In this document: positions 37,206 through 46,465 of the stretch, piece after piece | Layout of the letters: each line of letters starts with the position of its first letter | Position numbering within the stretch: the first letter of the stretch is position 1 | The notes under the pieces: generated by a model | Seen by the model: only the letters and a program-made list of their open reading frames with translations | What the model was told of the DNA's origin: nothing | Database searches by the model: none | Translations under genes and position numbers: made by a program | NCBI GenBank assembly: GCA_018814305.1 | Contig: JAHJAA010000037.1 | Span: forward strand, 1 to 64,000 | Direction: 5' to 3' | Source: Pseudomonadota bacterium | Lineage (GTDB): Bacteria; Desulfobacterota; Desulfobulbia; Desulfobulbales; JAGXFP01 | Length of the DNA stretch: 64,000 bases

Positions 37206-37243
37206 AAAAGGAGCTTTACGGAATAAATCCGTTAAACTCCTTT
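37206..37243 (-). terminator. Rho-independent terminator after RTX-tail remnant
   Basis: AAAGGAGCTTTACGGA pairs with TCCGTTAAACTCCTTT around ATAAA (one bulge). On the minus strand it is followed by a T-rich run (the A run 37204-37209 on the plus strand). It lies 20 bases after the RTX-tail stop at 37266. Confidence 0.8.
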
Positions 37244-37265
37244 CTTCGGTTATCACAAAACTCAA

Positions 37266-37532
37266 TTACGCTACGATCAAACCATCCATCTCAAGATCGT
37301 TAAACGTCGAGCTGTCCCAAGCAAAATGGAAGGCCTCGATCCGGTAGTCCGGGTTGGTCCAGTTCTCGGTGGTCAGTTGATCGCTGGTACCGTAGCTGAT
37401 CACCAGGTTGGCGCCGCTCATGGTCACGGTGACCCCTGACGGGTCGACGGTATTATCGAAAAAGATCTGGTCCGTGCTGTCCCCTCGGCCGCCCGACCAA
37501 TCGTTGATCACATCAACCCCGTCGAATTTCAT
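37266..37532 (-). pseudogene. RTX/HCBP-type tail remnant cut by a MITE
   Basis: About 88 codons read VINDWSGGRGDSTDQIFFDN, then VTMSGANLVISYGTSDQL, then YRIEAFHFAWDSSTFNDLEM and DGLIVA. It is closest to the remnant at 38582 (same TVDPxGxTVTMxGxxLVISYGTSDQL stretch). The open frame continues to 37658 but that part is MITE sequence, so the RTX part ends at about 37532. The protein's repeats and start are gone. Confidence 0.8.
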
Positions 37533-37544
37533 TAAAAACAAACA

Positions 37545-37707
37545 TGATGGACTCGTAAAAAGTCCATAGTACTGGTTCGAGATGGCTAAGTCAAAAGTTG
37601 GTATACAAGGAGTAGTGGTGTCGCGAAAGCGGAGGCATACACATAGTATGTCGAGCATTTCGTGAACCCGCTACGACGCAGTAGAGCGACTTTTTACGAC
37701 GCCATCA
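37545..37707. mobile_element. Miniature inverted-repeat element (MITE), 163 bp
   Basis: Terminal inverted repeats GATGGACTCGTAAAAAGTC (37546-37564) and GACTTTTTACGACGCCATC (37688-37706) match at 17 of 19 positions, extended by T/A at the ends. AACAT flanks both ends (37541-37545 and 37708-37712) and may be a target-site duplication. No transposase is inside. Sequences ending in ACTTTTTACGAGTTCATC-like repeats are widespread between genes in deltaproteobacterial genomes (recall). The element separates an RTX-tail remnant from the PIN toxin gene. Confidence 0.75.
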
Positions 37708-37733
37708 AACATACCCTTGAGCTTAGGATACAA

Positions 37734-38120
37734 TCAGACCGAGCGAATCGGGCCAGGATACTCTGCGACAATTGAATCAGCAGTAATCAAGGTAATGCCT
37801 TCCGTCATCGCCTGGGCGACCAGAATCCGGTCAAAGGGATCTTTATGGATGGACGGCAAGGTATCGATGGCAACGGCATGTTCGCTGGTGATCGGAAGTT
37901 CATTGTACCCATTATCCAGCAAGGCTCGACGTAACACCCGCGCGTCTACATGAAAATCTGCCCGACCAAGCCCCAGTTTGATGGCAATCTCCCAAAGACT
38001 CGCGGCACTGAAAAACAGCTCATTCACCGGATCTTGGATCATGGCGCGGGCGGCCAATGAAAGCTGATCGGTATCTCCAGCAGCCCACAACAGCAGATGG
38101 GTGTCCAACAAGAGTTTCAA
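37734..38120 (-). CDS. PIN-domain toxin (VapC-like, type II)
   Basis: A 128-residue PIN RNase. Acidic catalytic positions are present: LLLDTHLLLW near the start, SLWEIAIK in the middle, HKDPFDRILVAQA and LITADS near the end. Its start overlaps the antitoxin stop by 4 bases. It would cleave RNA when freed from the antitoxin. All key residues look intact and length is normal. Confidence 0.9.
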   Translation of the reverse strand: MKLLLDTHLLLWAAGDTDQLSLAARAMIQDPVNELFFSAASLWEIAIKLGLGRADFHVDARVLRRALLDNGYNELPITSEHAVAIDTLPSIHKDPFDRILVAQAMTEGITLITADSIVAEYPGPIRSV

Positions 38121-38362
38121 AACGATCCTCCAAAAAGCTGTTCAATCTCATTGCTCCCCAGACGATCAAAATCAGCTGGTACTTCGATCTGCCCCTTCAT
38201 AAAACCCAGACGTTTCACCTGGTCTTCACTTGGTGCGTCCAACCGGGACACCTTAACCAAGGGTTTGCCGGCCTTGGCAATAATAAAGGTCTCACCTCTC
38301 ACCGCCTGCTCAATCAGACGCGAAAGATTGGTTTTTGCCTCATGAATATTGACGGTATACAT
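38117..38362 (-). CDS. Phd/YefM-family antitoxin
   Basis: An 81-residue antitoxin. The start MYTVNIHEAKTNLSRLIEQA is the classic Phd/YefM fold; the C-terminal part ending in EIEQLFGGSF would bind the PIN toxin. I use ATG 38362 because TTGGAGGCAGGT lies just upstream; a TTG four codons earlier overlaps that site. It is the first gene of the two-gene operon and probably represses it. Confidence 0.9.
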   Translation of the reverse strand: MYTVNIHEAKTNLSRLIEQAVRGETFIIAKAGKPLVKVSRLDAPSEDQVKRLGFMKGQIEVPADFDRLGSNEIEQLFGGSF

Positions 38363-38526
38363 ACCTGCCTCCAAGACTTAGTTTTGTCAACTTAGTTTAA
38401 CATATAGCAAAAACAAGCAACAGATAAAAATGAATCCCTCCAAAAACTGCCAGGAGGAACAGCCCCTTTCTTCCGGGTGAAAAAAAAGTTACTGGAGAAT
38501 ATGCGGAGGTGACATACCTAAAACAA

Positions 38527-38557
38527 GAGCCGGGCAACAAAATGCCACCCGGCTCTG
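38527..38557 (-). terminator. Terminator after RTX-tail remnant
   Basis: AGAGCCGGG (38527-38535) and CCCGGCTCT (38549-38557) form a perfect nine-base stem; the minus strand continues TGTTTTAGG. The stem core GCCGGG...CCCGGC is shared with the terminators at 3601 and 20415. It lies 25 bases after the RTX stop. Confidence 0.8.
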
Positions 38558-38581
38558 ATTCAATAATATGTTTGTTGTCGA

Positions 38582-39004
38582 TCAGGGCGCAATCAGCCCA
38601 TCCATTTGAAAATCGGTGAGAGTGGAGCTATCCCAGGCAAAATGAAACTGCTCGATCCGGTAATCGGCATCGGTCCAGTTCTCGATGGTCAGTTGATCGC
38701 TGGTGCCATAACTGATTACCAGATCCGATCCAGTCATGGTCACGGTGATCCCTGCCGGGTCCACCGTGGCGTCGAAGAAGACCTGATCAATAGACCTCCA
38801 CCCGACTGACAGCGGAAGATTCCGCTCAACCAATTGAAGAATTTTATTGGGAATACAGCAGCTCATGAAATGTCTCGACAATCTGCCTCGATGACCAGAA
38901 ATCATATAATCCTCAACAGATTCCCCTTGCCAACCCCGAAAAGCCGAGGCATATTCCGGCCCGCTACTCTGGAGCCCTCCGGAGTGAGTAATCCCGCGGT
39001 TCAT
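38582..39004 (-). pseudogene. RTX/HCBP-type tail remnant fused to unrelated frame
   Basis: The last 70 codons (38582-38792) read IDQVFFDATVDPAGITVTMT, LVISYGTSDQLTIENW, then YRIEQFHFAWDSSTLTDFQM and DGLIAP, an RTX tail close to the one at 37266. The other 70 codons upstream (to 39004) show no RTX features and no family I recognise, and the junction GWRSIDQVFF replaces the GDSTDQIFF expected from the sister copy. So the open frame is a chance fusion of a tail fragment to foreign sequence. Confidence 0.7.
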
Positions 39005-39047
39005 CTTCAGGGTCTTTTGCGTAACATTTTAAGGGTCTGATAATGGT

Positions 39048-39425
39048 ATGGAAACAATCAATAAATGTCTGTCCTGCGGCGCCTGCTGCACGTCCTTTCG
39101 GGTCTCCTTTTACTGGGCCGAGGGCAACGATGTCACCAGAGGCGGGGTTCCCGTCCACCTCACTGAAAAACTCACCGCCTTCCGCCGGGTAATGATCGGC
39201 ACCAACCGGTCCCAGCCCCGCTGCATCGCCTTATCCGGCACCATCGGTTATGAGGTAAAATGCGTGATCCATTGCCAGCGGGCCTCGACCTGCCGGGACT
39301 TCGAGGCTTCCTGGGAGCACGGGGTCCATAACGAACGCTGCGACCAGGCTCGGGCCACCCAGGGAATGCTGCCCCTCTGTCCCGAAGATTGGCTGTGGCC
39401 AGGACATTTCCCCAAGGCCGCCTGA
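39048..39425 (+). CDS. YkgJ-family cysteine-cluster protein
   Basis: A 125-residue soluble protein with the N-terminal CLSCGACC cluster and further Cys at CIAL, CVIHC, CRDF, CDQA and LCPED, the pattern of the YkgJ/CxxCxxCC family, presumed to bind zinc or an iron-sulfur centre. Length is normal for the family. It opens a run of plus-strand genes that includes HIT, mobB, mobA and moeA, 81 bases before the HIT gene. Role unknown. Confidence 0.8.
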   Translation: METINKCLSCGACCTSFRVSFYWAEGNDVTRGGVPVHLTEKLTAFRRVMIGTNRSQPRCIALSGTIGYEVKCVIHCQRASTCRDFEASWEHGVHNERCDQARATQGMLPLCPEDWLWPGHFPKAA

Positions 39426-39506
39426 GTCCTTCTGCCGATATGCTTTGACATCCCCCCCCGGCTCCGGTAAATTTTCCTTTTATTTTACGATAGAGGAGAA
39501 AATCCC

Positions 39507-39848
39507 ATGAACGACTGCCTTTTCTGCAAAATCGCCAAGGGAGAGATCCCGGCCAACAAGCTCTATGAAGACGATGACCTGCTGGCCTTCTGGGATATCA
39601 GCCCCCAGGCCCCCAAGCATTTTTTGATCATTCCCAAGAAGCACATTAAGGATCCCGCCTCGGTGGGGGCCGACGATGCCGCTCTGATCGGCACCCTGAT
39701 CAGGAAGGCTGGAGAGCTGGCGGCGGAGAATGGCATTGGCAACGGCTTTCGGCTGGTCTTTAATAACGGCGCCGAGGCAGGGCAGACTGTTTTCCATATC
39801 CACCTCCACGTACTTGGTGGGCGTCCCATGGCCTGGCCCCCCGGTTGA
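39507..39848 (+). CDS. HIT-family nucleotide-binding protein (HinT-like)
   Basis: A 113-residue HIT protein. The histidine triad is HIHLHVLGGR near residues 97-106; CLFCKIAKGEIPANKLYED at the start is typical of the PKCI/HinT branch. It hydrolyses purine nucleoside phosphoramidates in studied members. Full length, with GAGGAG upstream of the start. Confidence 0.9.
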   Translation: MNDCLFCKIAKGEIPANKLYEDDDLLAFWDISPQAPKHFLIIPKKHIKDPASVGADDAALIGTLIRKAGELAAENGIGNGFRLVFNNGAEAGQTVFHIHLHVLGGRPMAWPPG

Positions 39849-39869
39849 AATGGGCAGAAGCACCGCATC

Positions 39870-39929
39870 TTTGCGCGCCGAACACCGCCCGCAGAGCATT
39901 ACTCTAGCGGACGGTACTCAGCGCGCAAA
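39870..39929. repeat. Long imperfect hairpin between HIT gene and mobB
   Basis: Nested pairs: TTTGCGCGC (39870-39878) with GCGCGCAAA (39921-39929), CCGCCCGC (39885-39892) with GCGGACGG (39907-39914, one mismatch) and AGAG with CTCT. There is no T run, so it is not a typical terminator. It could be a REP-like palindrome or a structured leader of mobB; it does not match the Moco riboswitch as I remember it. Confidence 0.45.
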
Positions 39930-40008
39930 TCTACGGCACCTCTGCCCCTTTCAACGACTAATTACCCTTTGACAAAAACCGGTATACCACCTACTCCAGA
40001 AATTCATT

Positions 40009-40680
40009 ATGACCCCACCCATTATTGCCCTTATCGGGCGGCCGGACAGCGGCAAGACCACTCTGCTGGAAAAATTGATCCCGGAGCTTTCCGGGCGGGG
40101 ACTGCGGATCGGGACGGTGAAGCATCATGTCCATGGGTTTGAGATGGACCGAGAGGGTAAGGATACCTGGCGGCACAAACGGGCCGGGGCCCGGGTGGTG
40201 GCCTTGTCCTCACCCTCCGGACTAGGAGTTATCCGGGATGTTGATCACGACCATGGGATCGGGGAGCTTATTGACCGCTACTACCATGATGTGGATCTGG
40301 TGATTGCCGAAGGGTATAAGCGAACAGCGCTCCCGAAGATCGAAATATTCAGGAGCACTGCCCATCAGGAACCACTGAGCCATCGAGACAATACCTGGGT
40401 GGCCATGGTCAGTGATCGAGTCGGAGAGTGGGATCTGCCCACCTTTAAACTAAACGACATCACCGGGTTGGCCGATTTTATCATTACCCGTTTCATGGCC
40501 CGCACCTCCCGGCCCAAGGCCACGCTGCTGGCGGACGGCACGCCGGTACCCCTCAACGACTTTGTCGAAACCTTTCTCCGCCAGGCCGTCCAAGGCATGG
40601 TCACCTCGCTCAAAGGATGCCGGGAGGCCCGTGAAATAACCATCACCATTCGCAATGACCCGAATAGATCCGGTGAATAA
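40009..40680 (+). CDS. mobB: Molybdopterin-guanine dinucleotide biosynthesis protein B
   Basis: A 223-residue GTP-binding protein. The P-loop GRPDSGKTT lies at residues 9-17, KHHVHGFEMDREGKDTWRHK is the conserved MobB histidine-rich strand and helix, and VIAEGYKRTALPKIEIFR is the second family signature. About 55 extra residues at the C-terminus (from PKATLLADGTPVPLNDFV) extend it beyond E. coli MobB. Its last 26 bases overlap mobA. It supports MobA in making the guanine dinucleotide form of molybdenum cofactor. Confidence 0.9.
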   Translation: MTPPIIALIGRPDSGKTTLLEKLIPELSGRGLRIGTVKHHVHGFEMDREGKDTWRHKRAGARVVALSSPSGLGVIRDVDHDHGIGELIDRYYHDVDLVIAEGYKRTALPKIEIFRSTAHQEPLSHRDNTWVAMVSDRVGEWDLPTFKLNDITGLADFIITRFMARTSRPKATLLADGTPVPLNDFVETFLRQAVQGMVTSLKGCREAREITITIRNDPNRSGE

Positions 40681-41248
40681 GGTTGCCGGGGTTCTGCTGG
40701 CCGGCGGCGCCAGTTCCCGATACGGCTCCAATAAGGCCTTTGCCCCTCTGGGTGACTCCCGGCTGATCGAATACCCGGCCCGGGTTCTGGCCGAGCTCTT
40801 TGAAACCGTCCTCCTGATCACCAACACGCCGGCTGAATATGCCTTCCTGGGCTGGCCGATGACCGGGGATAAATTCACCAACGCAGGGCCTCTGGCCGGG
40901 ATCCACGCTGCCCTTTCCACCCTTACCGTTCCCTCCATTTTTGTCGCTGGTTGCGACATGCCCTTTCTGGATCCAAAACTCATCCGCTATCTCTGCACCC
41001 TTGCCCCCAATAAGGATGTGATCATCCCCCGGACCAGCCAGGGATTTGAACCTTTACATGCCGTATATCGACAGAGTTGCCTGCCGGTCCTTACCGACCA
41101 CCTGACCAGGAATAATCGAGCGGTAACCCGAGTGCTGGCCGATTTAACAGTTCGGGAGGTATCTGAGGTCGAGATCATCGGGATCGCCGGCAACCTGGAA
41201 TCCTTTCGCAACATCAACCGTCCCGAAGACCTCCCGGGAAAACCATGA
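40655..41248 (+). CDS. mobA: Molybdenum cofactor guanylyltransferase
   Basis: A 197-residue nucleotidyltransferase. GVLLAGGASSRYGSNKAF is the GTP-binding signature (LAGGxSxRxGxxK), GPLAGIHAAL and AGCDMPFL are the other two MobA motifs. It adds GMP to molybdopterin to give MGD for formate dehydrogenases and similar enzymes. It starts inside the end of mobB and ends overlapping moeA by 4 bases, so the three are one operon. Confidence 0.95.
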   Translation: MTRIDPVNKVAGVLLAGGASSRYGSNKAFAPLGDSRLIEYPARVLAELFETVLLITNTPAEYAFLGWPMTGDKFTNAGPLAGIHAALSTLTVPSIFVAGCDMPFLDPKLIRYLCTLAPNKDVIIPRTSQGFEPLHAVYRQSCLPVLTDHLTRNNRAVTRVLADLTVREVSEVEIIGIAGNLESFRNINRPEDLPGKP

Positions 41249-42462
41249 TAACCACCTTGTCGCTGAAAGAGGCCCAACGAAGAATCCTCTCCATGACCAG
41301 CCCTGGGGAGCAGGAAACTCTGCCGCTTCCCGCAGTTCTAGGCCGGATCTGTGCCCACTCGACCGGAGCAGTGATCCCGGTGCCTTCGTTCAACCACTCC
41401 ACCCGAGATGGTTTTGCGGTGCGGAGTCGAGATCTCCGGAAGGCAGCCCCCGACCGACCGCTCTTGCTCCCGGTCGTTGGGATGATCGCCGCCGGTCGGC
41501 TCGATCCGCCGCCCTGCCCGAAAGGTTCGGCCATCCGGATCATGACCGGCGCGGCCATCCCTCCCGGGGCCGATCAGGTTATCCCCTTTGAAGAAGTTAT
41601 TGAGTGTAATCAAGGTATTACGAGCAGAAACCCCGGCCGGCCCGGAAGATTTATCAGAAAACGCGGCAGCGATCTGAACCTCAACCGGATTATCATTAAG
41701 GACGGGGAGAGCATCCAACCGGACCACTTGGCGCTTCTTGCCACTGCGGGGGTCGAAGAACTCACCATCTACCAGAAACCCTCGGTGGCCATTCTCACCA
41801 CCGGCAGCGAACTGATCCGGCCCGGCCAGGAACCCCGGCCCGGCGAGGTCATCTCCAGCAATGGCTACCTACTGGGGGGACTTATTAAAAGTGATGGAGG
41901 GAAACTCACGACCCTCTCCTCAGCTGGGGATAATGAAGCACTCATCCTGGCGAAACTTGATACGATCCTCGCCGGACAGCCGAGAATTATCATCTCCACC
42001 GGCGGCATGGGTCCAGGAGACTATGACCTGATGGGCACCGTCCTGGACCAGCTAGGAGTAACCAAGGTTTACCAGGACCTGGCCGTGCGACCGGGACGAG
42101 CAACCATCTTCGGCCATCGTAAAAGCACCCTGTTTTTTGCCCTGCCCGGACCACCACCGGCGGTCCGTCTGCTGTACAACGAGCTGATCCGTCCCGCCCT
42201 GCGCAAGATTGGAGGCTCGAGACAAACGGCCCCGGCCTGGCACGCGAGGCTCAATACATCAATCAACAATCTTCGACCGGGGATTATGAAACTCATGGGT
42301 GGAGTCCATTCACAGAACAACGACGGACTTACGGTACGCCCTGCCGAAAAAATCGAGCCGATCACCTGCGTTATGGTCATCCCGGCCAACCGTCGCTCAT
42401 TAAAAGCAGGGGAACGGATAACCATCCATCCGGCAATGGGCGCAGGTCTGGCAGAGCGATAA
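41245..42462 (+). CDS. moeA: Molybdopterin molybdenumtransferase
   Basis: A 405-residue MoeA. Family motifs in order: NHSTRDGFAVRS (near 50), IMTGAAIPPGADQVIPFE (about 97-115), ILTTGSELIRPGQEPRPGEV (about 185), ISTGGMGPGDYD (about 250), FALPGPPPA (about 300). It inserts molybdenum into adenylated molybdopterin. Length matches the family. It overlaps mobA at ATGA. Confidence 0.95.
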   Translation: MITTLSLKEAQRRILSMTSPGEQETLPLPAVLGRICAHSTGAVIPVPSFNHSTRDGFAVRSRDLRKAAPDRPLLLPVVGMIAAGRLDPPPCPKGSAIRIMTGAAIPPGADQVIPFEEVIECNQGITSRNPGRPGRFIRKRGSDLNLNRIIIKDGESIQPDHLALLATAGVEELTIYQKPSVAILTTGSELIRPGQEPRPGEVISSNGYLLGGLIKSDGGKLTTLSSAGDNEALILAKLDTILAGQPRIIISTGGMGPGDYDLMGTVLDQLGVTKVYQDLAVRPGRATIFGHRKSTLFFALPGPPPAVRLLYNELIRPALRKIGGSRQTAPAWHARLNTSINNLRPGIMKLMGGVHSQNNDGLTVRPAEKIEPITCVMVIPANRRSLKAGERITIHPAMGAGLAER

Positions 42463-42490
42463 AAATCAGGTGGAAGGAGAGGAAGGAAAA

Positions 42491-42892
42491 CTATTTTTTG
42501 AGTAACTCTTTCCGGCTGGCCCGCAACATATGAGGACTTACATCGGAGCCATGGGGATCGTGGCAGGTCAAACATTTACCCTCAACCTGCTTTTTGCTAT
42601 GCTGGGTCCCGGTCCCCTTATCGTGACAGAGGGTACACATTCCTTTGGACTTCAAAGTAAACGTACCACCTTTGACCTTGGTGCAGGCAGGCCCGGTCGG
42701 TTGATGACACATCTCACACGCCTTCACATCGGCCATCTCCGCGGCCACCGGGCCGTGGAGATATTTGGTCGCAGTAAGTTTCGCATGACAACCATTACTC
42801 AGGCAATTCGTTCCAGCAAGGGCAGAATTAGAATTCCCAATGAAAAAAAAGACTGCAACCATAAGCGGTAATAATACCGTACGGTTTATCAT
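42491..42892 (-). CDS. Periplasmic tetrahaem cytochrome c
   Basis: A 133-residue exported cytochrome. I start at ATG 42892, which has GGAGG upstream and opens the signal peptide MINRTVLLPLMVAVFFFI...ALA. Four haem sites follow: CLSNGCH (CX4CH type), CEMCH, CTLCH and CLTCH, in the spacing of doubled CXXCH proteins of deltaproteobacteria. It probably carries electrons in the periplasm. It converges with moeA and stands alone, so its partner is not known. Confidence 0.85.
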   Translation of the reverse strand: MINRTVLLPLMVAVFFFIGNSNSALAGTNCLSNGCHAKLTATKYLHGPVAAEMADVKACEMCHQPTGPACTKVKGGTFTLKSKGMCTLCHDKGTGTQHSKKQVEGKCLTCHDPHGSDVSPHMLRASRKELLKK

Positions 42893-43215
42893 GAAAACAT
42901 CCTCCGACCGGTGAGGCGAGTATGGTACCCGTTGAGTTTGCCAACAGAACAAATTTACTTACTATAGCAGTGAGGCGTGAATTGTCAAATGGAAACGAGC
43001 AGCCGTTTCACCCCAACACCAGACCTGGGCTTTCCCCCGGGTCAATGATGCCTCCAGCAACTATAGCCGAAAGACAGACTCTTGATTTCTCCCTTGCAGC
43101 ATGCTACAAAAGACAGCGCAACAACAAAAGCACGGAGGAGTGGTTACCACCCAACCTTCCGGACCGACACCGAACACATCCAACAACAATTTGATGATAC
43201 CCATGGGGAGTGACC
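42893..43215. other. Divergent intergenic region before serS
   Basis: The 323 bases hold the cytochrome ribosome binding site next to 42892 and the GGGGAG site next to the serS start. I looked for a T-box leader of serS and found no T-box sequence. No other element recognised. Confidence 0.5.
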
Positions 43216-44487
<1,272 letters not shown>

Positions 44488-44598
44488 TGAGCCGGGCCGA
44501 CAATATTCCTTTGCCCCCTTGATAGTCATTCGTTGATAATGAAGACGTTGAAGCCAACTTGATCACAACACTCATGGACTATAATCGAGGGAAATCAG

Positions 44599-44811
44599 AT
44601 GAAAAAAAATGTAGGTACCATTGACATGACCATTCGCCTGCTGGTTGCGGCGGTAATGGTTTACATCGGTTTTTTTGACAATCCCATCGTCTCGGAAGGA
44701 CTTTCAAAAAAGATTATCGGCTTGGCGGCGATCCTACCGGTCCTGACCGGCCTGTTCCGCTTCTGCCCGCTCTACACCCTGATTGATCTCAATACCTGCG
44801 GGAAGAAATAA
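44599..44811 (+). CDS. DUF2892 small membrane protein
   Basis: A 70-residue inner membrane protein with two helices (about 10-25 and 38-58) and the DUF2892 pattern MKKNVGTIDMTIRLLVA ... LTGLFRFCPLYTLIDLNTCG. The Cys pair at the end matches the YgaP-like membrane domain, often linked to sulfur metabolism. GAGGGAAATCAG precedes the ATG. It stands alone; role unknown. Confidence 0.9.
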   Translation: MKKNVGTIDMTIRLLVAAVMVYIGFFDNPIVSEGLSKKIIGLAAILPVLTGLFRFCPLYTLIDLNTCGKK

Positions 44812-44821
44812 ACGGGAACGT

Positions 44822-44848
44822 GAGGGGCGAGGGGCGAGGGGCGAGGGG
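44822..44848. repeat. Short tandem repeat GAGGGGC, about four copies
   Basis: The heptamer GAGGGGC is repeated three times and once more without its C, in the short gap between the DUF2892 gene and the diguanylate cyclase stop. Such heptamers in gene gaps are usually neutral slippage tracts. Confidence 0.85.
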
Positions 44849-44887
44849 TGAAAAAAGTTTTTATGCCGATGTCATCGATTTGAGAGA

Positions 44888-46465
44888 TCAAACCACCGGT
44901 GGTTCAATTTCCGTCAACTCATTAAACGAGACGACAACCCGATTGCGCCCACCCTCTTTAGCTTGATAAAGGGCCTGATCGGCCCGTTTGATCATGTCGG
45001 CAGGACTATCAGAACTGTCGGCATTCAGAACAGTCACTCCGAGACTGACCGTAAATCGAATGGGTATGCCTTTATAATCAATGGTCTTATTTTCAACTTC
45101 CCGCCTGATCCGCTCGGCGACCTGTCTGGCCCCTTCCGCATCATTCCCCGGCAGCAACAGGCAGAATTCCTCCCCTCCGTAACGGGCCGCAACCAAATCA
45201 TCATCACTCATCCGGGCCACTGTATCGTAGGAGCGGGTTGCCTCGATCAAGAGTCGCCCGAACTCCTCAAGAACCAGATCACCGCACTGATGGCCATGGG
45301 TATCATTGACTGCCTTAAAAAAATCAATATCCGCCATAATACAGGCCAGGTCCTCTTTAGTCCGCCTTGCTTTAAAGGCCGAGATCTCAAACATATGCAT
45401 AAGATACCGGCGATTGAAGGTGCCGGTCAACGGGTCCCTGGTAACCATTTCAGCGATCTTTGCCCGCATGGTCTCAAACCCTCGGGCCAATTCACCGATC
45501 TCATCCCGTCGTTCCGGCACATCCACCGGCTTCCGATAGTTTAAAGCAATCATATCCTTAGTGACTCTGGTCAGATTAACCAACGGCTTGGAAATACCGT
45601 GGGCAACCACCAGAACAACCCAGATCGAAAGCCAGCCGACGATCAACATGGCGGTGATGATCCGATTTTTAAGGGCATAGATGTCGCGCATCAACACCGC
45701 AGCAGGAAAGACGGAATGGATATCCCACTGCAAAAGGTCACAGGCCAATGAGGCGACATACTGATTACCTATTCGACGTACATCCCCGGCCCCTCCGGTT
45801 GCCAACGCCATGACGCTATCAATCACCGGTCGCCCGACCTGGGTTTCATCCTGATCAGTGGTAAAGAGGAAGCGGCCATCTTTGGAAAAAACCAGAAAAC
45901 CTTCCGTCGAGGGATAAAGTTCCAGGGCCACCTTTTGCAAGTAATCAAAATCAAAAGACATGGCGACAAGCAGATCATGATCACGGTTACCGTCGGGATG
46001 AATTCCCCAGCTCACCCAAAGCCGCTCATCACCAAAGAAAATCGGGGCATGCTGTTTGGCTGCTTGCAGGGCTGGTTGACGGGTTTCTTCCGAGGAGCTC
46101 ACCGAGAGCCCGGGTTCACGGGGATCGGCACAACTCAGGAGAGGAGCCAGGGTCTTGGCATCGAGAAGTTCAAAAGATGAAAACGGCCGAGGAGCGGTAA
46201 AGGCCTCACACCCTCTCTTCTTCTCTTCCTTCGTTCGTTTGCGAATGGCAGCAACCTGTTCCAGCTGGATGTCGACCTGTTCGACCCGGTTCAACAATTC
46301 CTGCCGGAACTGCAAGCTCAGTTGAGAAAGCTCAAGACGGATGATCTTCTGCTGATCCTCCATGGTGGCCTCTTCAAAGGTCTGATAGGTAACATGGCCG
46401 AAAACAGCCAGGGTCAGGGTCACGATCCCGGTAAAACTTACGATAAGTCGGCCCCGAAGCTTCAT
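44888..46465 (-). CDS. Membrane diguanylate cyclase (HAMP-GGDEF)
   Basis: A 525-residue membrane enzyme. A first helix (about 8-28), a periplasmic sensor of about 230 residues with dCache-like sequence, a second helix near 275-295, a HAMP domain, then a GGDEF domain: DPLTGTFNRRYLMHMFE, DIDFFKAVNDTHGHQCGD and the active site RYGGEEFCLLLPG. The active site is intact, so it should make cyclic di-GMP. The upstream inhibitory site is not standard: RMSD lies eight rather than five residues before GGEEF, so product inhibition may differ. Its start overlaps the ddl stop (ATGA), so it is co-translated with ddl. Confidence 0.9.
   Translation of the reverse strand: MKLRGRLIVSFTGIVTLTLAVFGHVTYQTFEEATMEDQQKIIRLELSQLSLQFRQELLNRVEQVDIQLEQVAAIRKRTKEEKKRGCEAFTAPRPFSSFELLDAKTLAPLLSCADPREPGLSVSSSEETRQPALQAAKQHAPIFFGDERLWVSWGIHPDGNRDHDLLVAMSFDFDYLQKVALELYPSTEGFLVFSKDGRFLFTTDQDETQVGRPVIDSVMALATGGAGDVRRIGNQYVASLACDLLQWDIHSVFPAAVLMRDIYALKNRIITAMLIVGWLSIWVVLVVAHGISKPLVNLTRVTKDMIALNYRKPVDVPERRDEIGELARGFETMRAKIAEMVTRDPLTGTFNRRYLMHMFEISAFKARRTKEDLACIMADIDFFKAVNDTHGHQCGDLVLEEFGRLLIEATRSYDTVARMSDDDLVAARYGGEEFCLLLPGNDAEGARQVAERIRREVENKTIDYKGIPIRFTVSLGVTVLNADSSDSPADMIKRADQALYQAKEGGRNRVVVSFNELTEIEPPVV

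Noticed and set aside
19813-38362. Integron-type cassette array, suggested by three toxin-antitoxin modules among small gene fragments
   Set aside because: The modules face different directions, no integrase gene is present and the hairpins look like terminators, not attC sites.
43040-43215. T-box leader of serS
   Set aside because: No T-box sequence or terminator/antiterminator pair is visible.
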